Shown here: positions 49,301-59,326 of the stretch, piece after piece
Position numbering within the stretch: the first letter of the stretch is position 1
Layout: every line of letters starts with the position of its first letter
Source of the DNA: Rhodobacteraceae bacterium IMCC1335
GTDB lineage: Bacteria; Pseudomonadota; Alphaproteobacteria; Rhodobacterales; Rhodobacteraceae
NCBI GenBank assembly: GCA_039640495.1
Contig: CP046864.1
Coordinates: 1,612,001 to 1,676,000, forward strand
Reading direction: 5' to 3'
DNA length: 64,000 nt
Made by a program: the position numbers and the translations under genes
The notes under the pieces: model-generated
Told to the model about the DNA's origin: nothing
What the model saw: only the letters and a program-made list of their open reading frames with translations
Databases searched by the model: none

Positions 49301-52300
49301 CTAGCTTGCCAATAAAGCTGTATTTCCTCCTGCAGCTGTAGTGTCAATGCAAACCGAACGCTCTTTCATCAGCCAGATCTCAAAGGTTTCATCCATCAAA
49401 ATGGGTACGATTGCTCCGTCTCTGGTGATTAAAGCTTTGCGGATATGATGCCCATCTGGGCCCGAATAGACCACCGCATCTAATTGTGGCACTGCGCTTA
49501 GATCCTGTGAACTTATATCCGCTGCAATCGCGCAGCAGCCCAAGGCCAAGGCGCGCTTGGCCAGCTGCTCGGCGCCTGGTCCCAAACAAAGCACCCGCTG
49601 CCGAGGTGTAAGGTGGTATTGATTTAATTCGCCGGTGGGCCCCGGCAGGTTTATGGGCTTTGACCCTGAAAAAGCGGTTTGCTCTTGGTGTTGAAAGGTG
49701 CGCGCAAGTTGTGCTGCGTTCATTTTAGGTGGTTTGGTTGGAATCGATTTCAAAAGCGTTTGTTTTGCAAATCGCGGCACATAACGGGGGCCACCCGCTT
49801 TGGGGCCAGTGCCGCTTAATCCGTGCCCCCCAAAAGGTTGAGAGCCGACAACCGCGCCGATCTGATTGCGGTTGATATAAAGATTTCCAACATCGATCTG
49901 AGAGATGACGCGTTGCACGCGTTCATCAATGCGGCTGTGAAATCCGAAGGTAAGCCCAAAACCACAGCCGTTAATATCGCGTATCACACGGTCTAAATCC
50001 TTTATGTCAAAGCTTGCAAAATGCAAAACTGGGCCGAATATCTCTTCTGGAAGATCTTGAATTCCGGTAACAGATAAAACGGTTGGCGCGACAAAACATC
50101 CAGTTTCAGGGGCGATTGTGGCGAACAAAACGTGGCGCTCTTGAATATATCGGGTGATCTTTTCTTGAGAGGCTTGATCTATAACCGGGCCAATATCACA
50201 GGCGGCCTCTGCCGGGTCCCCAATGCAAAGCGCGCGCATTGCTCCGAACAACATATCTTGAAAATCCTCGGCTATATCCTGTTGCACGTAAAGCATGCGC
50301 AAGGCAGAGCAGCGCTGGCCAGCCGATTGAAACGCGCTGATGATCACATCCCTTACAGCTTGTTCAAGCAGCGCCGTACTGTCGACGATCATTGCATTTA
50401 AACCACCGGTTTCCGCAATTAGTGGAATATGGGGGGGCAGGTGCTGCGCCATAAGGCGATTGATTGTTTGAGCGGTTTTGGTTGAGCCGGTGAAACAAAC
50501 ACCTGTTATTTTATCCGAACTGCATAAGCGGGCACCCAAGCTTGGGCCATCGCCCGCGATTAGGTGGAACGCCGCAGCTGGAACGCCAGCCTCATACATC
50601 AATTGAGTGGCCAAATATGCAATCATACTGGTGTTTTCTGCGGGTTTCGCCAATACTGCATTACCGGCTGCCAACGCTGCTGCAATCTGCCCGGTGAAAA
50701 TTGCCAATGGAAAATTCCATGGGCTGATGCAGCTGAAAACGCCGGCCTCTGCATCGGAAAGCGCCTCTGCCTGGCACGCATAATAGCGCAGAAAGTCAAC
50801 TGCCTCGCGCAATTCTCCAATGCAGTCGGGCAGGGTTTTGCCCGCTTCCTGCGTTAAAAGAGCAAAAAACTCTTCTGCATGTTTTTCGAACAGTTCAGCG
50901 ATCCCGCGCAAAACATTGGCGCGTTCGTTTGATGTTGCCCCCCAAGGCTGCGCAGCATCTATTTTTTCTTGAGCTTGCTCTGGCGATAAAAATCGCACTT
51001 GCCCAAGGCTTTTGCCGGTGGCCGGATTATACACCTGCTGGATAGCGCCTTCTTGGCCGAAGGACCATCTTCTTGGCATGGTTCTGGCGGTTTGTAATCT
51101 TTCCAGAATGTCTGGGTTGGCCAGATCATAACCGGCTGAGTTTTGTCTCTCTGGGGCAAAGAGATCTTTGGGGTGTTTCAGGGCAGGGCCGGGCATGCCT
51201 AATTTATCAAACGGATCCGCCGCCACCAATCTGGATGCAACAGTGGCATCAAAAATTTGATTTACGAAAGACGAATTCGCCCCGTTTTCAAGCAATCTAC
51301 GTACCAGATAGGCCAGAAGATCACGGTGTTGCCCGACAGGTGCATAGACCCGACAGGGCGTACCAAATGCCTTTGAAACTTGATGATGCAAGGCTTCTCC
51401 CATGCCATGCAAGCGTTGAAATTCAAAATCTGTCATCTGCTTTTTCTGAGCCAGATGCAAAATCGCAGCGATCGTATGCGCATTATGCGTGGCAAATTGT
51501 GGATAGATCCGGTCTGACATAGCGAGCAGTTTAGCGGCGCAACAAATATAACTTATATCAGTGTGATGCTTGGCGCTGTAAACGGGAAATCCGGGAAGCC
51601 CCTCTGCTTGCGCCAGCTTTATCTCGCTATCCCAATAGGCGCCTTTGACAAGCCGTATCATGATGCGTCGATTGAGATGCTTGGAGAGTTCATAGAGCCA
51701 ATCAATAACAAAGGCGGCGCGCTTTCCATAGGCTTGCACCACCACGCCAAACCCATCCCAACCGGCCAAACTTGGATTTGATAAAACGCGTTCAATCACG
51801 TCTAAGGATAGATCCAGCCTAGCGGCCTCTTCTGCATCGATATTCATGCCAATATTTGCCGATTTTGCCAAGACGGCTAAAGATAGCAGGCGCGGGGCCA
51901 ATTCGGATAAAACTTGCTGGCGGTGAAGCGGGTCATAATTGGGGTGAAGGGCGGATAACTTGATGGAAATACCGGGGTTTAAACGTGGGTCTGAGCTGGT
52001 TGCGGCTTTGGCGATTTGCGCAATCGCATCCGCATAGGCCATATGATAGGCTTTCGCATCCTGCTCATGCATCGCAGCCTCGCCCAACATATCATAACTG
52101 TGATAAAACGTGCTGGCGCTGGCTTTGCGGGCGCGTTTGAGCGCGTCTTGGATCGTTTCTCCAAGTACAAATTGTTGCCCCATTTCGCGCATAAGATGGG
52201 CCACTGCCTGCCGGATGACAGGTTCGCCTAAGCGCTTTATCGCCCCGCGTAACAAGCCTACGATACCCTGTTCCGGGACCATCAAAACTTTTCCTGTGAA

Positions 52301-52666
52301 AAACAAAGCCCAAGATGAAGCATTGATGAGTTTTGACGGGCTTTTCCCCAAATGTTTGCGCCATTGTGAGGGCGCAATTTTATCTTCGATTAACGCGTCG
52401 ATGGTTGTGCCATCAGGCACGCGAAGAAGTGCCTCTGCCAAGCACATCAAGGCCACCCCCTCTTCAGATGATAGGCCATATTCCATCAAAAATAATTCCA
52501 TGACCGACGGATGGGCGCTTTTTCGTAATTGGGTGACCATCTCCGTCGCATGCCTTGCGATTTTGGTGCGATCGGTTTGGCAGGACGCAAGCGGCAGCAG
52601 ATCTTTTAACGCCTCTTCATCCCTGATGAAACTTGCCGCGCGGATTTTGGCTCTTAGGTTTTGCAT
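49301..52666 (-). CDS. putA: Bifunctional proline dehydrogenase/P5C dehydrogenase
   Basis: A 1121-residue PutA. Seen: proline dehydrogenase half with ISIKLSALHPNYDP near residue 225, GFGVVVQAYGKRAAFVIDWL, RLVKGAYWDSEIKLAQAEG near 340; P5C dehydrogenase half with ISPWNFPLAIFTGQIAAALAAGNAVLAKPAE near 640, IAETGGLNAMIVDSTAL, catalytic Cys in SAGQRCSALRML near 790, and EEIFGPVLHFASF. No ribbon-helix-helix domain at the N-terminus, so it is not itself a repressor. Oxidises proline to glutamate at the membrane. Start ATG 52666 lies inside the C-terminal part of the ornithine cyclodeaminase gene (13-nt overlap). Confidence 0.95.
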   Translation of the reverse strand: MQNLRAKIRAASFIRDEEALKDLLPLASCQTDRTKIARHATEMVTQLRKSAHPSVMELFLMEYGLSSEEGVALMCLAEALLRVPDGTTIDALIEDKIAPSQWRKHLGKSPSKLINASSWALFFTGKVLMVPEQGIVGLLRGAIKRLGEPVIRQAVAHLMREMGQQFVLGETIQDALKRARKASASTFYHSYDMLGEAAMHEQDAKAYHMAYADAIAQIAKAATSSDPRLNPGISIKLSALHPNYDPLHRQQVLSELAPRLLSLAVLAKSANIGMNIDAEEAARLDLSLDVIERVLSNPSLAGWDGFGVVVQAYGKRAAFVIDWLYELSKHLNRRIMIRLVKGAYWDSEIKLAQAEGLPGFPVYSAKHHTDISYICCAAKLLAMSDRIYPQFATHNAHTIAAILHLAQKKQMTDFEFQRLHGMGEALHHQVSKAFGTPCRVYAPVGQHRDLLAYLVRRLLENGANSSFVNQIFDATVASRLVAADPFDKLGMPGPALKHPKDLFAPERQNSAGYDLANPDILERLQTARTMPRRWSFGQEGAIQQVYNPATGKSLGQVRFLSPEQAQEKIDAAQPWGATSNERANVLRGIAELFEKHAEEFFALLTQEAGKTLPDCIGELREAVDFLRYYACQAEALSDAEAGVFSCISPWNFPLAIFTGQIAAALAAGNAVLAKPAENTSMIAYLATQLMYEAGVPAAAFHLIAGDGPSLGARLCSSDKITGVCFTGSTKTAQTINRLMAQHLPPHIPLIAETGGLNAMIVDSTALLEQAVRDVIISAFQSAGQRCSALRMLYVQQDIAEDFQDMLFGAMRALCIGDPAEAACDIGPVIDQASQEKITRYIQERHVLFATIAPETGCFVAPTVLSVTGIQDLPEEIFGPVLHFASFDIKDLDRVIRDINGCGFGLTFGFHSRIDERVQRVISQIDVGNLYINRNQIGAVVGSQPFGGHGLSGTGPKAGGPRYVPRFAKQTLLKSIPTKPPKMNAAQLARTFQHQEQTAFSGSKPINLPGPTGELNQYHLTPRQRVLCLGPGAEQLAKRALALGCCAIAADISSQDLSAVPQLDAVVYSGPDGHHIRKALITRDGAIVPILMDETFEIWLMKERSVCIDTTAAGGNTALLAS

Positions 52667-53733
52667 CGTCCATCCTCTTGAGAGCGTTGAAGCATTCCGT
52701 AAAGGTCACGCGGATCATCTGGGTCGGCCAAAAGATCTAAGTTTTGGTAATACTCAGTTTTTTGGATTTGATCGTAAACATAACGCAGGGCTGAGAAATC
52801 TTCAGTGGCAAAGCCAACGCTGTCGAATAACGTGATTTGATCAACCGATCAGCGGCCCGCTGCATCGCCTCGGATAACTTGCCAAAGTTCAGTGGCCGGG
52901 TGATCCTGTGTAAGCGTTTGAATTTCGCCTTCTATTCGGGTTTGTGGCAAATACTCGACAAAAACATCAGAGCGTAGAAGGATATCGCGATGTAGTTCTG
53001 TTTTGCCGGGGCAATCACCGCCTATCGCGTTAATATGTATTCCGGCTCCAACCATATTATCGGTCAAAACCGTTGCGTTTTGTTTGTCTGCGGTACAAGT
53101 GGTGATAATATCAGCACCAGTTACGGCCTGCTCGGGGCTCGCAGAAATCACGATATTAAATCCCAATTTATCAAGGTGCTGCGCGGTTTTTTGTGTGGCA
53201 AGCGGATCAATGTCAAAGAGGCGTATTCTGGTTATGCCAAGCATTTCATGAAAAGCGATTGCTTGAAATTCGCATTGCGCCCCAGCGCCAATCATTGCCA
53301 TTATGCGGGCAGATTTGGGGGCCAAATAGCGCGCGGCAAGCGCGCTTGTTGCAGCCGTGCGCAAGGCGGTCAGTAGTGTCATTTCTGACATCAACACAGG
53401 ATAGCCGTTAGACAAATTTGCCAACACGCCGAACGCCGTTACGGTTTGCAGGCCTCGAGCCATATTGGCCGGATGACCATTAACATATTTAAATCCATAT
53501 TGCTGCCCATCCGATGTCGGCATAAGCTCAATAACGCCATCCCGCGCATACGCCGCCACGCGTGGTGTTTTGTCAAATAATGGCCAACGATTGAAATCCT
53601 CTTCTATGTAAGCAGCAAGGCCAATGATCATTTCATTGACGCCGACTTCATGGATCAGACGCATCATATTATGCACCGACACAAAAGGCACCATGGCCCG
53701 CGGGGAGGGGCAAGAAACGTTCATATCATTCAC
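52654..53733 (-). pseudogene. ocd: Ornithine cyclodeaminase, interrupted by in-frame TGA
   Basis: The open part (53733 down to 52849) gives 294 residues: PFVSVHNMMRLIHEVG, ALRTAATSALAARYLAPKSARIMAMIGAGAQCEFQA (NAD motif GAGAQ) and TELWQVIRGDAAGR, then TGA at 52851-52849. The same frame continues 64 codons (VDQITLFDSVGFATEDFSALRYVYDQI...) to a TAA at 52656-52654. That tail is the normal Ocd C-terminus, and the joined length of about 359 matches the usual 350. Ocd converts ornithine to proline and ammonia. Context: arginase upstream (8-nt overlap), putA downstream. The truncated protein lacks its last fifth; activity is doubtful. Confidence 0.88.
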
Positions 53734-54655
53734 CCTTTTTGTGGCGTTTCAAGGTTTTTTGACCCAAAAGAGAACCTGCGAGATCGCAGAGCAACGCGGC
53801 TGTTTTGTCTTCAACATCCAAGTACGGGTTCAGCTCGGATAGCTCGAGCGAGGTGGCCAGACCGCTCTCACAGATCATATCCATGATCAGATGCGCCTCT
53901 CTGCCGCTGGCTCCACCTGGAACGGTCGTTCCAACAGCTGGCGCGATTTCTGGATCCAAGAAGTCAATATCGAGGCTTATATGCAACCGGCCCTTGGCCG
54001 CGGCGACCCGGTCGAGGAAACCCGCAATGGGTTTTACAACGCCAAGCGCTTTTAGGCGCTGCATATCATACACGTCTAAACCCAATTCATTGATAACATT
54101 ATGCTCGGCGTCATCCACCGATCTAAGCCCCATCATACAGATATTGGCAGGGTCAATTGGCGCCATAAGCGGTGGAAATATATCTACGAAACCGTGCAAG
54201 CCCAATGCATAGGCCATTGGCGTGCCGTGAAGGTTACCGCTGAGACTGCTCGACAATGTGTTTAAATCAGGATGGGCATCCAACCAAAGAACAAATTGGG
54301 GTTGGTCCGCGTGCGCGGCAGCTTGCGCGATCCCGCTAAGCGTGCCGGCCGCCATCGAATGATCGCCACCCAAAAAAATTGGAAAGCTATCCTGGGAGGC
54401 AAGATCAAAAGCTAGGGCTTGTATATGCTGCGTCCAAGCCACTATCTCGGGAAGTTTCCTCAGATGTGCAGGCCCTGCCGTTGGCACGATGGAAGAGGGC
54501 TGCACCATGTTGCCCAAATCGTTTAACGCTCCTCCGAGGTCGCTGATAACCTCGCAAAGCCCTGCGGTTCGAAGAGAATCCGGGCCCATTAAACATCCGC
54601 TACGGCCGCTTCCCGCCTCAACCGGCAAGCCTAAAATTGTGAAATGTTTAGACAT
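53726..54655 (-). CDS. Arginase
   Basis: A 309-residue arginase/ureohydrolase. Seen: GLPVEAGSGRSGCLMGPDSLR near residue 9, metal-site motifs FLGGDHSMAAGT (about 97), WLDAHPDLNTLSSS (about 125) and SLDIDFLDPEIAPAVGTTVPGG (about 230). Hydrolyses arginine to ornithine and urea with Mn2+. ATG 54655 has GGATC upstream; ATG 54667 is also in frame. Overlaps the ocd start by 8 nt. Together with Ocd and PutA it would take arginine to glutamate. Confidence 0.94.
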   Translation of the reverse strand: MSKHFTILGLPVEAGSGRSGCLMGPDSLRTAGLCEVISDLGGALNDLGNMVQPSSIVPTAGPAHLRKLPEIVAWTQHIQALAFDLASQDSFPIFLGGDHSMAAGTLSGIAQAAAHADQPQFVLWLDAHPDLNTLSSSLSGNLHGTPMAYALGLHGFVDIFPPLMAPIDPANICMMGLRSVDDAEHNVINELGLDVYDMQRLKALGVVKPIAGFLDRVAAAKGRLHISLDIDFLDPEIAPAVGTTVPGGASGREAHLIMDMICESGLATSLELSELNPYLDVEDKTAALLCDLAGSLLGQKTLKRHKKGE

Positions 54656-54717
54656 CAGATGATCCATTTATTGTAAGATGGGAAGAAGATGTCAGCATTT
54701 AACTTGACCAATAAGCT

Positions 54718-54745
54718 AAATTATTGTCCAAAAAGACGATAATTT
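54718..54745. promoter_or_regulatory. Inverted repeat, probable Lrp-type operator
   Basis: AAATTATTGTC and GACGATAATTT are 11-base arms with one mismatch, separated by CAAAAA, located between the divergent arginase and Lrp genes. Size, AT-rich arms and position fit an Lrp/AsnC-family operator controlling both directions. Confidence 0.6.
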
Positions 54746-54773
54746 GTAAAAAATGTTCATAGGTTTCATCAAA

Positions 54774-55202
54774 ATGATGAGTATAGATGAAGTTGATAGA
54801 AAACTACTTGCTCGGTTAAAGATTGATGGGCGGGCCTCGGTAACCACATTATCGGGTGTATTGGGCTTAGCGCGTGGCACGGTGCAAAGCCGTTTAACGC
54901 GCCTGATTCAGACACGAGTGATTAAGCGCTTTACGGTGGAATTAAACGCACCAGAAACACATGATTTGGTGCGCGCGATTATGATGATTGAAGTGCGGGG
55001 GAATACGGCCAATTCGGTTCAAAAAGCCTTGCAGCGGATGCCCGAGATCACTTCGCTGCATCGTACCTGCGGGGTTTGGGATTTGGTGGTAGGGATCGAA
55101 ACCATCAATCTGGTTGAGTTTGATGGTATATTGGCTCGTATTCGAGAGTTGGCGGGCGTTTCAAATTCCGAAACCTGTCCGTTGTTGCGCCAAATCGGTT
55201 AG
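54774..55202 (+). CDS. Lrp/AsnC-family transcriptional regulator
   Basis: A 142-residue Lrp family protein. Seen: IDEVDRKLLARLKIDGRASVTTLSGVLGLARGTVQSRLTRLIQTRVIKRFTVEL (winged helix-turn-helix, residues about 3-55) and an AsnC ligand-binding domain (RAIMMIEVRGNTANSVQKALQRMPEITSLHRTCGVWDLVVGIE). The ATG pair at 54774/54777 follows AGG by about 10 nt and fits the family start better than 54753. Divergent from arginase, ocd and putA, so likely their arginine- or ornithine-responsive activator. Confidence 0.92.
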   Translation: MMSIDEVDRKLLARLKIDGRASVTTLSGVLGLARGTVQSRLTRLIQTRVIKRFTVELNAPETHDLVRAIMMIEVRGNTANSVQKALQRMPEITSLHRTCGVWDLVVGIETINLVEFDGILARIRELAGVSNSETCPLLRQIG

Positions 55203-55524
55203 GTTGCGGAGCATTATGCTGGGCTTTTCGATCCTTGCACCGTTACGAATTGCGGTAAATTTGCGGGAAACTGGTTTTGGTTTGCGCGTCATTCGGGATT
55301 GTGCAGCGCGCGCTCTGCGCTGCTTATCAATGACGTTATGCCGAGCGAGAAGTTGATCGCTTACCTTATTGCGAAGATTTGTATGCCGCGTGGCGCATTT
55401 TTTAGCTTGCTTTGGGTGTTTCAGACGATCTTTGCGGCTTTTTCAAAAATGCAATGGTGTTTAAATCCAAGGTCCGCCATCGAAATCTGACTTTTTGAAT
55501 TTTCAATCTGTAAGATGCATCGCG
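55203..55524. other. Intergenic region, no gene recognised
   Basis: About 320 bases between the convergent Lrp gene and the end of the dpp operon. A 64-codon frame (55299-55490) and an extension of another are not supported by RBS or recognisable product. Confidence 0.45.
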
Positions 55525-56334
55525 CTAAAGCATTTTTGGGGCGGCATTTAACAGCATCCGGGTATAATCTTGTTTCGGATTTGTGAATAAATCTTTTGGG
55601 CTTGCTTCTTCGACCAGCGCACCTTTGTTCAACACGCCTATGCGGTTTGCGACGCTCGACACCACCGCCAAATCATGCGTGATAAACAAATAAGTGAGGG
55701 AAAATTCTTTTTGAAGCGATTTAAAAAGGTTTAAAACCTGCGCCTGAACGGAAACATCCAATGCAGAGGTTGGCTCATCACAGATAATAACTTCAGGTTG
55801 CGAGGACAGGGCGCGGGCAATTGAAATACGTTGTCTTTGCCCACCGGAAAATTCATGTGGATATTTTTTAGCGTCGCTTGGTGAAAGCCCGACTTGCTCT
55901 AAAAGTTCATCCACGCGTTTGGCTTGATTTTTTGCGCCTTGGATAAGATCAAAACTTTGAATCGGTTCTGCCAAAATATCACCAACGCGCCAACGCGGAT
56001 TTAGGCTGGCATAGGGGGATTGAAACACCATTTGAATGCGTCGCCGCATCGATTGTTGGCTTTGTGGGCTTAAGTTTCGATCGTTTAAATTGTGATTGTC
56101 GAGGGTGATGGTTCCTGCCGAGGGGGCAAGCAGACCCACCGCCATTTTGGCAATCGTTGATTTTCCGGACCCGCTTTCTCCGACCAAGGCGTAGGTGGTG
56201 CCTTTCTCAACGCTGAAACTGACATCATCCACCGCGGTAAGAAACCGCTTGGGCCGAAAGGTTAATTGCCGCACAATCCACGGATCTGATAGGTCATAAC
56301 GGCGAGTCAGATTTTTGGCGGTTATGAAACTCAT
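55525..56334 (-). CDS. dppF: Peptide ABC transporter ATP-binding protein, DppF type
   Basis: A 269-residue oligopeptide/dipeptide ATPase. Seen: Walker A ALVGESGSGKSTIAKMAVGLL near residue 48, MVFQSPYASLNPRW (Opp/Dpp hallmark), signature FSGGQRQRISIARAL near 150, Walker B VIICDEPTSALDVSVQ and FITHDLAVV. ATG 56334 overlaps the DppD stop (ATGA). Last gene of the operon. Confidence 0.93.
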   Translation of the reverse strand: MSFITAKNLTRRYDLSDPWIVRQLTFRPKRFLTAVDDVSFSVEKGTTYALVGESGSGKSTIAKMAVGLLAPSAGTITLDNHNLNDRNLSPQSQQSMRRRIQMVFQSPYASLNPRWRVGDILAEPIQSFDLIQGAKNQAKRVDELLEQVGLSPSDAKKYPHEFSGGQRQRISIARALSSQPEVIICDEPTSALDVSVQAQVLNLFKSLQKEFSLTYLFITHDLAVVSSVANRIGVLNKGALVEEASPKDLFTNPKQDYTRMLLNAAPKML

Positions 56335-57290
56335 ATTCCTTGTCTCGTTTCTTCCAACAGCCAGCACGCCGCGGTATTTTTCATCATCGGTGGGCGTTCC
56401 TGGCTACATTTTTCGATGCCTTGTGTGCAGCGGGGATGAAAAGCGCAGCCTGTTGGAATTGCGTCCAATTTGGGCATGGAGCCAGGGATTTGATAGAGGC
56501 TTTGCCCAAATGAAGAAGGGTCGATCTTGGGTGTTGAGGCCACCAAACCTTGCGTATAAGGGTGTTGTGAAGATCTTAAAACTTGGTTCGTGCTGCCAAT
56601 TTCAGCAAGGCGGCCCGCATAGAGCACGCCAACCCTATCGGCGGTTTCTGAAATTACGCCCATATCATGCGTGATTAAAATAATCGAAGTGCCGCGGCCG
56701 CGACATAGTTTCTTCAACAGCTCCAAAATTTGCGCCTGAACAGAGACGTCAAGAGCGGTGGTGGGTTCATCTGCAATAATCAAAGATGGCTCTGGGGCAA
56801 GGGCAAGGGCGATTACCACGCGTTGGCGCATGCCTCCTGAAAACGTATGTGGATAGGCATTCAGCCGTTCAGGGTCGATCCCTACTTCAATCAGGCCTTT
56901 GCGGGCCCTGTCGATTGCCTGCGCCCGCGACATCTGTTTATGCCGCAAGATGGTTTCAACCAATTGATCGCCAATTTTCTTTAACGGGTTCAAGCTGACC
57001 AATGGATCTTGGAAGATCATTGAAATTTCGCATCCGCGCAATGTTTCGGGGTTTTGATCAATCCGTCGGCCCTTAAACCAAATCTCGCCTTTTGACAGGC
57101 GGCCCGGCGGATCGATCAAGCCTAAAATCGCCGCCCCCATCATTGATTTTCCAGCGCCAGATTCTCCCACCAGCCCCAATATTTCACCCGGTTGCACGTC
57201 AATCGACAAATCATCGACTGCTTTTAAAGCACCGCCCCGGGTTTTGAATTCTACGCTGATATTTTTGACCTCAAGCAATGGCTGCGTCAT
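56331..57290 (-). CDS. dppD: Peptide ABC transporter ATP-binding protein, DppD type
   Basis: A 319-residue ATPase. Seen: Walker [22 protein letters not shown] near residue 40, [17 protein letters not shown], signature [15 protein letters not shown], Walker [17 protein letters not shown], and the C-terminal oligo_HPY region with [14 protein letters not shown] near 295, typical of DppD/OppD. ATG 57290 overlaps dppC stop by 1 nt; the frame open further upstream lies inside dppC. Confidence 0.93.
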   Translation of the reverse strand: MTQPLLEVKNISVEFKTRGGALKAVDDLSIDVQPGEILGLVGESGAGKSMMGAAILGLIDPPGRLSKGEIWFKGRRIDQNPETLRGCEISMIFQDPLVSLNPLKKIGDQLVETILRHKQMSRAQAIDRARKGLIEVGIDPERLNAYPHTFSGGMRQRVVIALALAPEPSLIIADEPTTALDVSVQAQILELLKKLCRGRGTSIILITHDMGVISETADRVGVLYAGRLAEIGSTNQVLRSSQHPYTQGLVASTPKIDPSSFGQSLYQIPGSMPKLDAIPTGCAFHPRCTQGIEKCSQERPPMMKNTAACWLLEETRQGI

Positions 57291-58195
57291 TATTTTAACC
57301 TCGGATTCAATTTGTCGCGTAGCCAATCGCCAAATAAGTTGACGGAAAGCGCCAAGGCCAAAAGCGTGCTGGCAGGAAACAACAAAATCCACCATTCGCC
57401 GGAAAATAGAAAATCTTGGCCAACGCGGATCAGTGTGCCAAGGCTTGGCTCTGTGCGTGGCGCGCCAACCCCTAAAAAGGACAGCGTGGCTTCGGCGATA
57501 ATCGCCAAAGCCAAGGTGATCGTGGCAATCACCAAAACGGGGTTCAAAACGTTGGGCAAAATATGTCTGATCATGATTTGCCACCGGTTCAAGCCTATTA
57601 AACGTGCTGCTGCGATATATTCTTTTTCCTTTTCAACCAGGGTTGATCCGCGCACTGTGCGCGCAAATGGAACCCATTCAGACAGGCCAATAGAAACGAT
57701 CAATACGGTGATGGCCATCTCATCGCGCAATTCTGGTGGTAAAATTCCACGCGCCACCCCAAAGATGAGCATCGCAATTAAAATAGAGGGGAAAGTCATT
57801 TGGATATCCGCAAAGCGCATGATCAAATTATCCAGCCAGCCCCCAATATAGCCGGCGATCAAGCCGAGCAAGACGCCCATCACGGTGGCGAGGGCAACAG
57901 CCATTGCCCCCACGAAAAGCGAGATACGCAGCCCGTAGAGAATTGCAGAAAATAAATCGCGGCCTTGATCGTCAGTGCCCATCCAAAACACATCTCCGGT
58001 GAAAAGATTTGGCTCCATCGGTGGGGTGAACCCGTTCATAAGGTTTAGGCTGGCGGCGTCGAAAGGATTGGTTGGTGCTATAACACCCGCGAAAACAGCC
58101 GAGAGGATCAGAAACAAAACGATTAAAAACGATACCAGTGCAACAGGGCTGCGCACGAAATCATAAAAAAAATCAGAAGCAAAGAAACGTTTCAT
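57290..58195 (-). CDS. dppC: Peptide ABC transporter permease, DppC type
   Basis: A 301-residue permease. Seen: N-terminal OppC_N helix (VALVSFLIVLFLILSAVFAGVIAP), MGTDDQGRDLFSAILYGLRISLFVGA near residue 75 (DppC hallmark), and coupling-loop LIGLNRWQIMIRHILPNVLNP near 195. Works with DppB. Three nt after the dppB stop. Confidence 0.93.
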   Translation of the reverse strand: MKRFFASDFFYDFVRSPVALVSFLIVLFLILSAVFAGVIAPTNPFDAASLNLMNGFTPPMEPNLFTGDVFWMGTDDQGRDLFSAILYGLRISLFVGAMAVALATVMGVLLGLIAGYIGGWLDNLIMRFADIQMTFPSILIAMLIFGVARGILPPELRDEMAITVLIVSIGLSEWVPFARTVRGSTLVEKEKEYIAAARLIGLNRWQIMIRHILPNVLNPVLVIATITLALAIIAEATLSFLGVGAPRTEPSLGTLIRVGQDFLFSGEWWILLFPASTLLALALSVNLFGDWLRDKLNPRLK

Positions 58196-58198
58196 AGG

Positions 58199-59182
58199 CT
58201 AAGCTTCTCCGCTCAGCTGAGAGTCGCGCAAGCGCGGATCAATCGCGAGATATAAAAGATCTACTGCCAGATTGATCAATACGAACAGCACACCGACCAG
58301 CAGTAAATATGCGCTCATCACCGGGATATCCACGAAATAAACCGCGTTAATGAATAACAACCCTACGCCCGGCCATTGGAACACGGTTTCCGTGATGATG
58401 GCGAATGCTACGATCGAGCCAAGCTGGAGCCCAGCAATCGTGGTTACGGGGATCAAGGTATTGGGCAGGGCGTGCTTAAAATAAACGCTGCGCTCAGACA
58501 GCCCAAGCGCGCGGGCAAACCGCACATAATCTTGGCGTAAAACCTCCAGCATTTCCGAGCGGGTCAGCCGCATGATTAAGGTCAATTGGTAAAGGCCAAG
58601 CGTTATGCTGGGCAGGATCAGTGATTTCAGCCCCGATAGGGTCAGAAATCCGGTTGACCACCACCCAAGCTCGACAACCTCGCCGCGTCCAAATGAGGGC
58701 AGCCATTGCAGTTCAACCGCAAAGACCCATATCAACAGCACACCGATTAAAAATGTGGGCAGTGACACGCCAATAAGCGACAGAGACAATATGACATTTG
58801 CAAACAGCCCTCCGCGCCGGATTGCAGTATAAATACCCGTAACCACCCCCAAGATCAGAGCTAATAGCGCCGATGTGAAAGCCAATTCCAAAGTTGCCGG
58901 TAACCGGCTTGAAATTAATTCGGCAACGGGCAGGGCGCCGCGATAAGAATTGCCAAAATCAAAATGCAAGGCCTTCCAGACAAATCCGAAATATTGCACA
59001 TAAACCGGATCGTTCAGGCCCAAAGCTTCTTCTAAATCCGCCCGCTGTTGAACCGTCGCTTCTTGCGCCAGCAGGTTATCGACGGGGCTGCCCACATATC
59101 GAAAGATGAGAAAAGAAATCAGTGCGACGATAAATAAAACCAGAACCGCCTGGCCCAAACGCCTGAGTAAGATCAATACCAT
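58199..59182 (-). CDS. dppB: Peptide ABC transporter permease, DppB type
   Basis: A 327-residue permease. Seen: MVLILLRRLGQAVLVLFIVALISFLIFR at the start, LGLNDPVYVQYFGFVWKALHFDFGNSYR near residue 50 and RFARALGLSERSVYFKHALPNTLIPVTT near 215 (coupling loop). Standard DppB length. A hairpin at 59291-59314 separates it from dppA. Confidence 0.93.
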   Translation of the reverse strand: MVLILLRRLGQAVLVLFIVALISFLIFRYVGSPVDNLLAQEATVQQRADLEEALGLNDPVYVQYFGFVWKALHFDFGNSYRGALPVAELISSRLPATLELAFTSALLALILGVVTGIYTAIRRGGLFANVILSLSLIGVSLPTFLIGVLLIWVFAVELQWLPSFGRGEVVELGWWSTGFLTLSGLKSLILPSITLGLYQLTLIMRLTRSEMLEVLRQDYVRFARALGLSERSVYFKHALPNTLIPVTTIAGLQLGSIVAFAIITETVFQWPGVGLLFINAVYFVDIPVMSAYLLLVGVLFVLINLAVDLLYLAIDPRLRDSQLSGEA

Positions 59183-59290
59183 TATAGCTTTTCGTTTATA
59201 AAATATGCAGCTGTGGTCTAAACAGGATCTGTCTAAGCTTTGGCCGCCTTGTGATGTAACGTGATTATACGTGGGTCCACATGAAAGCGA

Positions 59291-59314
59291 CCAGCCGCTT
59301 TGATAGGCGGCTGG
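59291..59314 (-). terminator. Hairpin between dppA and dppB
   Basis: CCAGCCGC and GCGGCTGG form an 8-base perfect stem around TTTGATAG, 12 nt after the dppA stop on the minus strand; no strong T-run follows. Probably stabilises the dppA message or attenuates the permease genes. Confidence 0.65.
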
Positions 59315-59326
59315 TGGCCATGGCTC

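Noticed and set aside
55299-55490. 64-codon frame after the Lrp gene
   Set aside because: No RBS, no recognisable sequence; overlapping frames are equally open.
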